From positions 1 through 64,000 of the forward strand of contig CAVJLL010000001.1 in NCBI GenBank assembly GCA_963650385.1: a DNA stretch of 64,000 nt, in the 5' to 3' direction. The translations under genes were made by a program, and so were the position numbers. Positions within the stretch are counted from its first letter, which is position 1. Each line of letters opens with the position of its first letter. This document shows positions 16,604-25,118 of the stretch, piece after piece. This DNA is from CAG-791 sp963650385 (lineage in GTDB: Bacteria > Bacillota > Clostridia > Lachnospirales > Lachnospiraceae). Under the pieces are notes generated by a model, which made no database searches, was not told the origin of the DNA, and saw only the letters and a program-made list of their open reading frames with translations.

Positions 16604-18307
16604 ATGCCTACAGTATTCGTCGATGGCAAGCAGCGCCAGTACGAAAAGGGAACGACCTTTGAGAAAATCGTTGAGGAATTTCAGCCCAAATACAACGGCG
16701 GAATTGCGCTGGTGGACTTTAACCGGAAGCGGCGTGAGCTGAACAAACGGCTGGAGCGCGACGGCGTGATTTCGCTCATTACAACGAAGGAGCCGTCGGG
16801 ATACCGCGCCTACGTGCGGACGGCAACGCTGATGCTGGTGAAGACCGTGGCAGCATTGGCTGGGGAGAGCAGGCTCCATACCAGGATGGAGTTCTCTCTG
16901 GGGAATGCGTATTTTTGCACGATTCACGGAGAACTGACGCCGGACCTGGAGGCGCAGGGCTTTACGCAGACTGAGGACGGAAATCTCTTGGTGCCGCCGG
17001 CCTTTTCTGCCCGAATTCAGGAGGAAATGGAGAAGCTCCGCGACCGGAGCGTCCCCGTTGTCAAGAAGACATATCCTCTGGAGGATGCTGTGAATCTCTT
17101 TTCGCGGCAGGGCATGGAGGATAAGGTGAAGCTCTTCCGGTTCCGCAGGAGCTCCACGATCAATGTCTACAGCCTGGAGGGCTATTACGACTACTATTAC
17201 GGGTACATGCTCCCGTCGACGGACTATGTCCGCCGGTTCGAGGTGACGAGCTACCGCGACGGCATTCTCCTGAATCTTCCGGGGATCGAAACGCCAAAGG
17301 AGCTGAGCCCCATCCGCGACGAGAAGAATCTGTATGAGCAGCTGATGCTCTCGACGGACTGGGGGCATCTCGTCGGCATTTCCAACATCGGCGAGCTGAA
17401 TGAGGAGATCTGCCGCGGCCATATCTCGGATATGATTCTCGTGCAGGAGGCCTTGCAGGAGCGCCGCATCGGTGACATTGCCGAGCAGATTGCAGCGGAT
17501 GAGAATGTACAGGTGGTGCTCATTGCAGGCCCCTCCTCCTCGGGCAAAACAACGTCCGCGCACCGGCTCGCCATCCAGCTCCGCTCCTTTGGACTGCGCC
17601 CGCACATTCTGTCCATGGACAACTGGTTCCTGCCCAGGGACAAGACGCCGCTGGATGCGGACGGCAACTACGATTTTGAATGCCTGGAGGCTCTGGATCT
17701 GGAGCTGTTCAATGCGGATGTCAGCGACCTTTTGGCCGGCGAAGAGGTGGATCTGCCCGTTTATGATTTTAAAACCGGCAAGCGCAGATACAACGACTGC
17801 CCGATGTCCATGGGGGATGAGGACATTCTCATTATCGAGGGCATCCACGGCCTCAACCCCAAATGCTCGGAAGGGATTCCGGATGCGTGCAAGTTTAAAA
17901 TCTATGTCTCGGCCCTGACCTCCTTGAACATCGATGAGCACAACCGGATTTCCTCCTCGGATACAAGGCTTTTGCGGCGCATTGTGCGCGACTCCAGACT
18001 CCGGGGGAGCAGTGCCCGGGAGACCATTGCCATGTGGAGCAAGGTTCGGGAGGGCGAGGAAAAATATATTTTCCCCTACCAGAACAACGCGGATGCGATC
18101 TTCAATTCGGTGCTGATCTATGAGCAGGCGGTGCTGAAGCAGTTTGCAGAGCCGCAGCTGTTCGCCGTGCCGACCGACTCTGCGGAGCATTACGCAGCAA
18201 AGCGCCTTCTGAAATTCCTGGAGTACTTTGTCGGCGTGGACACCACCGCGCTTCCGGCCAATTCCATCTGCCGCGAATTCGTGGGCGGGGGATGCTTCCC
18301 TGTGTGA
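16604..18307 (+). CDS. uridine kinase-like nucleoside kinase with N-terminal TGS domain
   Basis: 567 residues. N-terminal TGS-like ubiquitin-fold domain (residues 1-60) followed by a threonyl-tRNA-synthetase second-additional-domain-like region with HTRMEFSLGNAYFC near residue 90, then a uridine kinase/phosphoribulokinase P-loop domain: LIAGPSSSGKTTSAHRLA near residue 305, substrate loop LSMDNWF near residue 338, Walker B LIIEGIHGLNP near residue 410. This composite architecture is widespread in Clostridia and is usually annotated nucleoside kinase; the true substrate is not established. ATG 16604 follows GAAAGGAGAGACT. Confidence 0.88.
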   Translation: MPTVFVDGKQRQYEKGTTFEKIVEEFQPKYNGGIALVDFNRKRRELNKRLERDGVISLITTKEPSGYRAYVRTATLMLVKTVAALAGESRLHTRMEFSLGNAYFCTIHGELTPDLEAQGFTQTEDGNLLVPPAFSARIQEEMEKLRDRSVPVVKKTYPLEDAVNLFSRQGMEDKVKLFRFRRSSTINVYSLEGYYDYYYGYMLPSTDYVRRFEVTSYRDGILLNLPGIETPKELSPIRDEKNLYEQLMLSTDWGHLVGISNIGELNEEICRGHISDMILVQEALQERRIGDIAEQIAADENVQVVLIAGPSSSGKTTSAHRLAIQLRSFGLRPHILSMDNWFLPRDKTPLDADGNYDFECLEALDLELFNADVSDLLAGEEVDLPVYDFKTGKRRYNDCPMSMGDEDILIIEGIHGLNPKCSEGIPDACKFKIYVSALTSLNIDEHNRISSSDTRLLRRIVRDSRLRGSSARETIAMWSKVREGEEKYIFPYQNNADAIFNSVLIYEQAVLKQFAEPQLFAVPTDSAEHYAAKRLLKFLEYFVGVDTTALPANSICREFVGGGCFPV

Positions 18308-18396
18308 GGCTTTATAGAGTTTTCATTGGAAATTCTCTTAAAAATGTGGTAGTTTAAATGCTTGGTGAGCAGAGCAGACGATCGCGGCCCCGCAGC

Positions 18397-19229
18397 NNNN
18401 NNNNNNNNNNNNNNNNNNNNNNNNNNNNNNNNNNNNNNNNNNNNNNNNNNNNNNNNNNNNNNNNNNNNNNNNNNNNNNNNNNNNNNNNNNNNNNNNNNNN
18501 NNNNNNNNNNNNNNNNNNNNNNNNNNNNNNNNNNNNNNNNNNNNNNNNNNNNNNNNNNNNNNNNNNNNNNNNNNNNNNNNNNNNNNNNNNNNNNNNNNNN
18601 NNNNNNNNNNNNNNNNNNNNNNNNNNNNNNNNNNNNNNNNNNNNNNNNNNNNNNNNNNNNNNNNNNNNNNNNNNNNNNNNNNNNNNNNNNNNNNNNNNNN
18701 NNNNNNNNNNNNNNNNNNNNNNNNNNNNNNNNNNNNNNNNNNNNNNNNNNNNNNNNNNNNNNNNNNNNNNNNNNNNNNNNNNNNNNNNNNNNNNNNNNNN
18801 NNNNNNNNNNNNNNNNNNNNNNNNNNNNNNNNNNNNNNNNNNNNNNNNNNNNNNNNNNNNNNNNNNNNNNNNNNNNNNNNNNNNNNNNNNNNNNNNNNNN
18901 NNNNNNNNNNNNNNNNNNNNNNNNNNNNNNNNNNNNNNNNNNNNNNNNNNNNNNNNNNNNNNNNNNNNNNNNNNNNNNNNNNNNNNNNNNNNNNNNNNNN
19001 NNNNNNNNNNNNNNNNNNNNNNNNNNNNNNNNNNNNNNNNNNNNNNNNNNNNNNNNNNNNNNNNNNNNNNNNNNNNNNNNNNNNNNNNNNNNNNNNNNNN
19101 NNNNNNNNNNNNNNNNNNNNNNNNNNNNNNNNNNNNNNNNNNNNNNNNNNNNNNNNNNNNNNNNNNNNNNNNNNNNNNNNNNNNNNNNNNNNNNNNNNNN
19201 NNNNNNNNNNNNNNNNNNNNNNNNNNNNN
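18397..19229. other. run of 833 Ns (assembly gap or masked sequence)
   Basis: No bases are given. The gap removes the 5' part of the protease gene whose 3' end is at 19230-19525, and possibly part of its promoter region. Confidence 1.
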
Positions 19230-19525
19230 TGGACGTGTATTATTCCAGAGACATTCTGGACCGGCTTGCGGCCGGCGATGCGGCCTATGCACTTAAGGAC
19301 GGCGAGCTGGTTTCCGGTGAGATCCGCGATGCGGATGCAACGGTTGACGGCCTTGGCGATGCGCTGATCCTGGCAGATATCGGAAGCGAGGAAGGCATGT
19401 CCGGAGGCGGTCTGTACGGAAATGCCGGGAATTATCTGGGGATGATTCTGCAGGGGACGCAGGACGGCCTGGCGGCATGCATTTCCGGACGGGATGTAGT
19501 GGAGCTGCTGAATAAAGTGCTTTGA
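19230..19525 (+). CDS. trypsin-like serine protease, C-terminal part only (5' end in N gap)
   Basis: About 98 visible residues of a reading frame that enters from the N run and stops at 19525. It contains LADIGSEEGMSGGGLYGNAGNYLGMILQGT, the catalytic-serine segment (GxSGG) and following strand of an S1/HtrA-type protease fold, and ends VVELLNKVL. His and Asp of the triad would lie in the missing part. A stretch upstream of the gap (18340-18396) could hold its start, but the gap size may be arbitrary so I do not join them. No PDZ domain follows, unlike HtrA/DegP. Confidence 0.65.
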
Positions 19526-19607
19526 TGAAACAGTAACGATTCAGAACCGAACATTTTTTGCGAACGGGCTCTGGATAGACAATATGAAACGAATAGGAGG
19601 ACATGCG

Positions 19608-21092
19608 ATGACAAAGGTAGATATTGTTTCCGGGTTTCTGGGTGCAGGAAAGACCACCCTTATCCGCAAGCTGATTGCGGACGCACTGGCGGGCACGAAG
19701 GTTGTCCTGATTGAAAATGAATTCGGAGAAATCGGCATTGACGGCGGCTTTTTAAAGGAAGCCGGCATTGAGATCCGTGAGATGAATTCGGGCTGCATCT
19801 GCTGCTCACTGGTGGGCGATTTCAACACCTCGCTGAAGCAGGTTATGGAGACCTATCAGCCGGAGCGCATTCTGATCGAGCCCTCTGGCGTCGGCAAGCT
19901 CGACGATGTGATGCGTGCCATCGAGAAGACCGCCGCAGAGATTCCGGACATGAAGCTGGGCAGTGCAGTGACGGTTGTGGATGCGACGAAGGCCAGAGTT
20001 TATTTTAAGAATTTCGGCGAGTTCTTTGTCAACCAGATTGAGAATGCCGGCACCATCGTTCTGACGCGCACCGACAAGGCCTCTCAGGAGAAGATTGATG
20101 AGGCGGTCACACTGATTCGTGAGCACAACCAGAAGGCGGCGATCATCACCACGCCCCTTGCACAGCTGAACGGGAAAATGGTTCTGGAGACCATCGAGGG
20201 CAAGGAGGATCTGCAGAGCCAGATCCTGGCTGAGGTTCTTGAGAGCGCCGAGGAGCACCATCATCACCACCATCACCACGATGAGCATGCGGAGAAGTTC
20301 ACGGACGAGGACGGCAATACCGTATACCGCGCGCATCACCATGACCACGATCATGAAGAGGATGAGCATGAGGAGCACGAGCACCACTGCTGCCATCATG
20401 ACCACGACCATGAAGAGGACGAGCATGAGGAGCACGAGCACCACTGCTGCCATCACGACCACGATCATGAAGAGGATGAGCACGAGGAGCACGAGCACCA
20501 CTGCTGCCACCATGACCACGATCATGAGGAGGACGCGCATGAGGAGCACGAGCACCACTGCTGCCATCATGACCACGACCATGAAGAGGACGAGCATGAG
20601 GAGCACGAGCACCACTGCTGCCATCACGACCACGATCATGAAGAGGATGAGCACGAGGAGCACGAGCACCACTGCTGCCACCATGACCACGATCATGAGG
20701 AGGACGCGCATGAGGAGCACGAGCACCACTGCTGCCATCATGACCACGACCATGAAGAGGACGAGCACGAGGAGCATGAGCATCACCACCATCACCATGA
20801 TCACGACGCGGATGAGGTGTTCGAGAGCTGGGGCATGGAGACACCGCATACCTACTCCGCCGAGGAAGTGGAGCACCTGCTGGAGGCACTTGAGCAGCAG
20901 GAGGAATACGGCTTTGTTCTTCGCTGCAAGGGAATGCTGCCTTCCGCAGACGGCACATGGATTCATTTCGACTACGTACCCGGAGAGCCGCAGGTTCGCA
21001 CGGGCGCTGCGGATGTTACCGGCAAGATCTGCGTAATCGGCTCCGGACTGAATCAGGACAACCTGGAGAAGCTGTTTAAGCGCAAAGTGTAA
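19608..21092 (+). CDS. CobW/COG0523 GTPase with eight His/Cys-rich repeats
   Basis: 494 residues. G3E GTPase of the COG0523 family (metal insertion or metal trafficking). P-loop GFLGAGKTT (residues 9-17), the metal-binding CxCC as NSGCICCSL (C63, C65, C66), Walker B ILIEPSGVG, and NKxD equivalent LTRTDKAS. Between the GTPase and the C-terminal CobW_C domain are about 160 residues of eight near-identical units HHDHDHEEDEHEEHEHHCC (19 residues, 57 bp), flanked by poly-His. Many COG0523 proteins have a His-rich loop, but a long Cys-containing tandem array is unusual. Start at 19608 follows GGAGGACATGCG; an upstream ATG (19584) has no site. A second COG0523 gene follows 26 bp later. Confidence 0.92.
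   Translation: MTKVDIVSGFLGAGKTTLIRKLIADALAGTKVVLIENEFGEIGIDGGFLKEAGIEIREMNSGCICCSLVGDFNTSLKQVMETYQPERILIEPSGVGKLDDVMRAIEKTAAEIPDMKLGSAVTVVDATKARVYFKNFGEFFVNQIENAGTIVLTRTDKASQEKIDEAVTLIREHNQKAAIITTPLAQLNGKMVLETIEGKEDLQSQILAEVLESAEEHHHHHHHHDEHAEKFTDEDGNTVYRAHHHDHDHEEDEHEEHEHHCCHHDHDHEEDEHEEHEHHCCHHDHDHEEDEHEEHEHHCCHHDHDHEEDAHEEHEHHCCHHDHDHEEDEHEEHEHHCCHHDHDHEEDEHEEHEHHCCHHDHDHEEDAHEEHEHHCCHHDHDHEEDEHEEHEHHHHHHDHDADEVFESWGMETPHTYSAEEVEHLLEALEQQEEYGFVLRCKGMLPSADGTWIHFDYVPGEPQVRTGAADVTGKICVIGSGLNQDNLEKLFKRKV
20334..20810 (+). repeat. 57-bp tandem repeats encoding His/Asp/Glu/Cys units
   Basis: Eight in-frame units within the CobW-like gene. At DNA level units 2-4 and 5-7 form a 171-bp higher-order repeat: the same three spelling variants recur in the same order, including the DA for DE substitution in units 4 and 7. 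This points to a recent triplet duplication. Confidence 0.92.
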
Positions 21093-21118
21093 CGCGCAGG
21101 CCGCGTGGGGAGGATGAA

Positions 21119-22069
21119 ATGGAAAAAATACCTGTATATGTGATCAATGGATTTCTGGACTCCGGCAAGTCCTCCTTTTACAGCTATACGATCGGACAGC
21201 CGTATTTTCAGTCTAAGGACCGCACGCTCCTGATCCTCTGCGAAGAGGGTGAGGTGGAGTACGGGGAGAAGCTCCTGCAGCAGACGAGAACGGATGTGGC
21301 TGTGATCGATTCGCCGGAGGGCTTTACGCCGGCAGCGCTCATGGCTTTGAATGCCAAATATCAGCCCGGCCGCGTCCTTATTGAATGGAACGGAATGTGG
21401 GATTTTCGGAATTTCCGCCTGCCGCACGCCTGGATTCTGGAGCAGCAGATTACCTGCATTGATGCGTCCACCTTCGGCACCTATTTCTCCAATCTGGCGA
21501 TGCGTTCCCTCCTGTTCGAGGAGCTGCGCAATTCGGAGCTGGTTATGTTCAACCGCTGCGATGATGTAGAAGAGGAAGAACTGATCAAGTATAAGCGGAA
21601 TGTGAAGGCGGTATGCCGGAACGCAGAGCTGATCTTCGAGGACAAGGACGGCGAGATTGATCTGACCACAGAAGAGGACCTTCCGTTTGATGTAAACCAG
21701 GATATCATTGAGCTGGAGGGACTGAACTACGGCGTGTGGTACCTGGATGCGATGGAGCATATGGACCGCTACGCGGGCAAAACAGTCCGCTTTCAGGCAA
21801 TGGCAGCAAGGCCGGAGGGCTTTCCGAAGGGATATTTTGTCCCGGGACGCCTCGCGATGACGTGCTGCGCGGAGGATATGCAGTTTCTGGGCTATGCCTG
21901 CCGCTATGAAAAGGCAGATGAAATAAAGGAGAAATCCTGGGTGGAAATCACAGCAAAGGTCTGCTGCGAGAAATTTGAGCCCTATGAGGGAGAGGGGATT
22001 GTGCTAGAGGCCGTGAAGGCCGAGCCGTGCGCAGAGCCCGAGAATCCGGTCATTAACTTCGCAGGGTAA
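21119..22069 (+). CDS. CobW-like GTPase fused to a YcgQ/DUF1980-like domain
   Basis: 316 residues. N-terminal G3E-type P-loop VYVINGFLDSGKSSF (residues 7-20), then a Walker B-like VLIEWNGMW. The CxCC metal motif of COG0523 proteins is absent. From about residue 215 a second domain appears: YFVPGRLAMTCCAEDMQFLGYACRYE followed by SWVEITAKV resembles the TCC-containing C-terminal domain of YcgQ (DUF1980/TIGR03943), a family often found with YcgR permeases and COG0523 proteins under zinc control. I infer a metal-related role together with the preceding gene; no permease is adjacent. ATG follows GGGGAGGATGAA. Confidence 0.75.
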   Translation: MEKIPVYVINGFLDSGKSSFYSYTIGQPYFQSKDRTLLILCEEGEVEYGEKLLQQTRTDVAVIDSPEGFTPAALMALNAKYQPGRVLIEWNGMWDFRNFRLPHAWILEQQITCIDASTFGTYFSNLAMRSLLFEELRNSELVMFNRCDDVEEEELIKYKRNVKAVCRNAELIFEDKDGEIDLTTEEDLPFDVNQDIIELEGLNYGVWYLDAMEHMDRYAGKTVRFQAMAARPEGFPKGYFVPGRLAMTCCAEDMQFLGYACRYEKADEIKEKSWVEITAKVCCEKFEPYEGEGIVLEAVKAEPCAEPENPVINFAG

Positions 22070-22071
22070 CT

Positions 22072-22118
22072 AAAAAATCTCTCCGCTTCGCTGATCAAAC
22101 GAAGCGGAGAGATTTTTT
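22072..22118. terminator. bidirectional terminator between CobW-like gene and rpsT
   Basis: Perfect inverted repeat AAAAAATCTCTCCGCTTCG with its complement ending in TTTTTT, 9-base loop. Serves the convergent genes on both sides. Confidence 0.95.
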
Positions 22119-22189
22119 GTGATTTCATCTGTCTCAGTTTCTCGCACTAGCCGCGGTGCAAATGCAGAAAAGGACATCCGGATGGAAGA

Positions 22190-22453
22190 TTAGTCCATCT
22201 TGCTGACAGAAGATGCCAGTCTGGAAACCTTGCGGGAAGCGGTGTTCTTGTGGAATACGCCCTTGCTCTGCGCCTTCTCAATGGCAGATGTAGCAGCGGT
22301 AAGAGCCTCTGCTGCTGCAGCCTTGTCGCCGGCCTCAACTGCGGTGCGAACCTTCTTGACAGCCGTCTTAACGCCGGTCTTTACAGCCTTGTTGGCTTCA
22401 GCCTTCTTCGCGCTGGTGAGAATTCTCTTCTTGGCAGATTTGATGTTTGCCAT
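22190..22453 (-). CDS. rpsT: 30S ribosomal protein S20
   Basis: 87 residues; binds 16S rRNA early in 30S assembly. Begins MANIKSAKKRILTSAKK and contains SKGVFHKNTASRKVSRLA, the family hallmarks; very Lys/Ala-rich and of normal length. Ribosome-binding site GGAGGTACTGACAC precedes the ATG. Single-gene transcription unit with its own promoter at 22552-22580 and a shared terminator. Confidence 0.97.
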   Translation of the reverse strand: MANIKSAKKRILTSAKKAEANKAVKTGVKTAVKKVRTAVEAGDKAAAAEALTAATSAIEKAQSKGVFHKNTASRKVSRLASSVSKMD

Positions 22454-22551
22454 GTGTCAGTACCTCCATAACCTATATTCAACACGTGTGATAGTTGGGT
22501 CCCGATGCATGCAGAATCCGGACACGGACAGCTCTGCACGCATACCAGAAC

Positions 22552-22580
22552 ATTCTACAGACCCATGGAGCTGGTGTCAA
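22552..22580 (-). promoter_or_regulatory. sigma-A promoter of rpsT
   Basis: On the minus strand TTGACA (22580-22575), 17-bp spacer, TAGAAT (22557-22552), giving a leader of roughly 90 nt before rpsT. The -35 box lies just outside the stop codon of the upstream glycosyltransferase gene. Confidence 0.75.
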
Positions 22581-22588
22581 CTATATTT

Positions 22589-24382
22589 TCACTTTCTCCG
22601 GAACAGATAGTAATCAAAGGCCTGCGGGTCCAGCTCCTGATGGAAGGTGTCCACCAGTTCGTAGTGCTGCCAGATCTCGTCCGGGTAGGAGTCTCTGGCA
22701 ACGATGTAGTCTGTTTGCCCTTCGGTGATGTAGGAGAGCTGTGCGTTCGTGACCTCATCGCCCGGGAGCGTCTGCGTCTGAAACCAATAGCAGGTGGGGT
22801 AAATGTCAGCCGCGTTGTACAGTCCGCTGTCAAGGCACCCGATGTTCAGAAGCGTGGTGGCATCCGGATCGACAAGACCTGCTGCCTGATCCTCCCGGAT
22901 GTCCTGCGTAAATTTTGAGAGAAATACCGCCTCCTTCGGCGTACCGAGATAATCAGCGTTCCAGCTGCAGCGGAAGAATACAGCCAGGCTGATGCCAAGG
23001 CTCGCGATCAAAAGGAGTGCCGTCAGCGCAGTACCCTTTCTGCCGTCGCAGCGGAAATCTCCACCATCTGTCGCCTCCTGCAGATCTGTGCCGGAAGCAT
23101 CCTCTGCAGCGGGCCTTCCCTTCCTGCGCAGGAAAATCCGGTCCAATCCCTTTCCAAGGGCGGCCCCGCCGGGGACCGCAAAGACCGTCAGCGGCAGTGC
23201 ATAATACGGCAGATGTGCTCCGCCGATATAGATGAAGAAAAACGTGCAGCCAAACAGCAGGACCGGCCAGATGCGCTGCAGAAAGGATGCGCCGCGCCGA
23301 AGGAGCGACCAGAGCATTCCCAGGAGAATAAAGACATAGTATTGAATGTTGTCCAGAACAAGCCAGTACAGAATCTTGGCAAGATCATAGACCTTCTGTG
23401 CAGCAGTTGCTCCGTGGGAGTTCGCACCGAAATCGGAATACAGGAACACATTCGTGTAGATGTACACGCGGTACCAATCGTCCAGACCGCCTGTTGCGGC
23501 AAAATAAAGAACCCACGGTACAAACGGGAGCAGAATTCCGAGAAGATAACGCCCTGCCAGCTTCCAAAACTCCCGAAGGCTCCTGCACGTCATGATTACA
23601 ACAAGAGCAAAGCCCAGGAAAAAGCCCATGAGCGTGAATTTCACGCAGAACACAAAGCCGCAGCACAGTCCTGCATAAAACACCTCCCGCGGAGAGAATA
23701 CAGAGCCGCCGGCAGAACGCTCTTTGTGCGGCTTCCCATCAAGGCGTTCAGCATCCTGCATCCCATCCGCACATTCACAGTTCTGCATCCCGGAAGGGCA
23801 TTTGCTTTTGGTGGCCTCCGCCAGGCTTTTCATCAATATATATAATGGATACAACAGAAACGGCAGGCACAGCTCCTCGGCGCAGCCGCCCCAGTAGAAG
23901 CTCTTGGAGGCAAACATGCAGGTCAGGAGCACCGGAGAGAGAAAGAGGGATACTCGCTTACTGCAGTGCAGCCGCAGAATCCTTCCGATCAGCAGAAGGT
24001 CCGCCGCAGCCCAGATCACTTCCATAATAAAGACGCCGTGAAAGGTTGTTCTCGACAAAAGGGAGCACAGGCCGTACAGAAAATACAGATACGGGCCCTT
24101 CTGGTCAAAGAGGTCACGGTAGATCAATGTGCCGTGAAACATGGACTTGCCCATGGAAAAATAGCTGTTGGAATCATCCCAGTTGTTGTAAGGGTACAGA
24201 AACGAGGAACGCGTCAGGAACAGCATCAGGAAAAAGGATATGCCGAGAGCGGCCAGGAACTCAAAGATATGCTGCCGCTGCAGCGCGGAAGATCCTCGCC
24301 TGCTGCCAACGATGTGTTCGGTGTTGCTGCCGGAGACGCGCTGCTCGGCGCCGCCGGAGAGATTCGGGTTAATGCTTGCCAC
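22589..24382 (-). CDS. GT-C type membrane glycosyltransferase (ArnT/PMT-like), family uncertain
   Basis: 597 residues, about ten or more hydrophobic segments. The N-terminal extracytoplasmic loop NWDDSNSYFSMGKSMFHGTLIYRDLFDQKGPYLYFLY resembles the acidic-motif loop of GT-C enzymes (acidic residues after TM1, then KGP), which use polyprenyl-phosphate sugars. Between TM helices is a charged cytoplasmic loop (residues 188-225, KCPSGMQNCECADGMQ...). The C-terminal soluble part has DIYPTCYWFQTQ and PDEIWQHYELV. GTG start at 24382 chosen because AAAGGACACTTATC precedes it; no other early start exists. The divergent secG promoter overlaps its first codons. Confidence 0.68.
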   Translation of the reverse strand: MASINPNLSGGAEQRVSGSNTEHIVGSRRGSSALQRQHIFEFLAALGISFFLMLFLTRSSFLYPYNNWDDSNSYFSMGKSMFHGTLIYRDLFDQKGPYLYFLYGLCSLLSRTTFHGVFIMEVIWAAADLLLIGRILRLHCSKRVSLFLSPVLLTCMFASKSFYWGGCAEELCLPFLLYPLYILMKSLAEATKSKCPSGMQNCECADGMQDAERLDGKPHKERSAGGSVFSPREVFYAGLCCGFVFCVKFTLMGFFLGFALVVIMTCRSLREFWKLAGRYLLGILLPFVPWVLYFAATGGLDDWYRVYIYTNVFLYSDFGANSHGATAAQKVYDLAKILYWLVLDNIQYYVFILLGMLWSLLRRGASFLQRIWPVLLFGCTFFFIYIGGAHLPYYALPLTVFAVPGGAALGKGLDRIFLRRKGRPAAEDASGTDLQEATDGGDFRCDGRKGTALTALLLIASLGISLAVFFRCSWNADYLGTPKEAVFLSKFTQDIREDQAAGLVDPDATTLLNIGCLDSGLYNAADIYPTCYWFQTQTLPGDEVTNAQLSYITEGQTDYIVARDSYPDEIWQHYELVDTFHQELDPQAFDYYLFRRK

Positions 24383-24404
24383 GATAAGTGTCCTTTGCTA
24401 TAAT
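24376..24404 (+). promoter_or_regulatory. sigma-A promoter of secG
   Basis: TTGCCA (24376-24381), 17-bp spacer, TATAAT (24399-24404); about 60-nt leader. The -35 overlaps the start codon of the divergent glycosyltransferase gene. Confidence 0.8.
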
Positions 24405-24472
24405 CTGCCTTGTATGCAAAGCTGCATACTGTTACAGAAACTAAATTATAGAAATAAGGTCAGGAAGTCAAG

Positions 24473-24712
24473 ATGAGTATTATTCGTTGGATTTTAACCA
24501 TCGTTCTTATTGTGGTCAGCATCGTTCTGACGGTCATTGTTCTGATGCAGGAGGGCAAGTCCCAGGGACTCGGAACCATCGCCGGCGCTGCAGACACCTA
24601 TTGGGGCAAGAACAAAGGACGCTCGGTCGAGGGACATCTGGTTAAGGCAACGATTGCACTCTGCGTTATCTTCTTTGTACTCGCCGTTCTGCTGAATATG
24701 AACCTGTTTTAA
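24473..24712 (+). CDS. secG: protein translocase subunit SecG
   Basis: 79 residues, two membrane helices: WILTIVLIVVSIVLTVIVLMQ and ATIALCVIFFVLAVLLNM, linked by the conserved cytoplasmic loop with GKSQGLGTIAG...DTYWGKNKGRS. Accessory subunit of the SecYEG channel. Ribosome-binding site GTCAGGAAGTCAAG. secG-rnr-smpB order is conserved in Bacillota, although here a repeat-filled spacer of about 400 bp separates secG from rnr. Confidence 0.95.
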   Translation: MSIIRWILTIVLIVVSIVLTVIVLMQEGKSQGLGTIAGAADTYWGKNKGRSVEGHLVKATIALCVIFFVLAVLLNMNLF

Positions 24713-24722
24713 CTGTTCAGCA

Positions 24723-24782
24723 CCTGCCAATTTCAACGTGAATTGACTGCTTGCAGGCATATTCACGATTGAAATCGGCAGG
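24723..24782 (+). repeat. inverted repeat after secG
   Basis: CCTGCC.ATTTCAA..GTGAAT pairs with ATTCAC..TTGAAAT.GGCAGG across a 19-base loop. No T-run follows, so it is more likely an RNA-stabilising or processing stem, or a mobile-element remnant, than a terminator. Confidence 0.6.
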
Positions 24783-24846
24783 CGGCCAAGGTCAAACAGG
24801 AGAAGGCGGCGATAGCGCCTTCGAGTGTCGACCTCATGGCCAGCCA

Positions 24847-24898
24847 CATCGAGGATTTGCGAAGCAAATTCGAGATGGGGGCTGAACAGATGCCGATT
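24847..24898. repeat. family-3 hairpin motif, copy B
   Basis: CATCGAGG, stem ATTTGC-GAA-GCAAAT (24855-24869), TCGAGAT...GGCTGAACAG, ATGCCGATT. Gap-free alignment with 9724-9775 and compensatory changes in the stem. Confidence 0.7.
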
Positions 24899-24963
24899 CG
24901 GAGCCAAGCAAATTTGCATAAAATGCGCGAGTAATGCTTGCATTAACGAGCACATTTTTGCAA

Positions 24964-25038
24964 ATTTATTTGGCGAGAACGCCACATTCGCAAAAGGAAA
25001 GCTGCGCAGCAGCGCTTTTGCGAATGGGCTCCGAATCG
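24964..25038. repeat. family-2 hairpin element, copy upstream of rnr
   Basis: ATTTATTTGGCGAGAACGCC, then ATTCGCAAAAG paired with CTTTTGCGAAT around GCTGCGCAGCAGC, then GGGCTCCGAATCG. Same order and sequence as 33102-33175; half copies at 63101-63141, 203-222 and 19555-19578. Confidence 0.85.
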
Positions 25039-25053
25039 TTGCGACGATTTGAG

Positions 25054-25092
25054 AAGCGTTCCTGACTGTCATGGCTGTCAGGGACGCTTTTG
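25054..25092 (+). terminator. intrinsic terminator upstream of rnr
   Basis: AAGCGTTCCTGAC (25054-25066) pairs with GTCAGGGACGCTT (25077-25089), followed by TTGCTGTCTTTG. Ends transcription entering from secG, or attenuates rnr. Confidence 0.65.
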
Positions 25093-25118
25093 CTGTCTTT
25101 GTCTGCAGAAAGGAATTC

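Larger units (their letters stand above)
24713..25118. other. repeat-filled intergenic region between secG and rnr, no gene
   Basis: No credible protein gene. Holds an inverted repeat at 24723-24782, the family-3 motif at 24847-24898, terminal inverted repeats CGATTCGGAGCC (24895-24906) and GGGCTCCGAATCG (25026-25038) that bracket a block including family 2 (24964-25038), and a terminator at 25054-25092. Confidence 0.7.

Noticed and set aside
16346..18190. 614-codon minus-strand frame opposite the nucleoside kinase gene
   Set aside because: Shadow of GC-rich codon bias; the plus-strand protein has a P-loop and Walker B.
20334..20810. Regular 57-bp repeats that could suggest a CRISPR array
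   Set aside because: Units are contiguous with no unique spacers, in frame, and encode the His/Cys-rich linker of a CobW-like protein.
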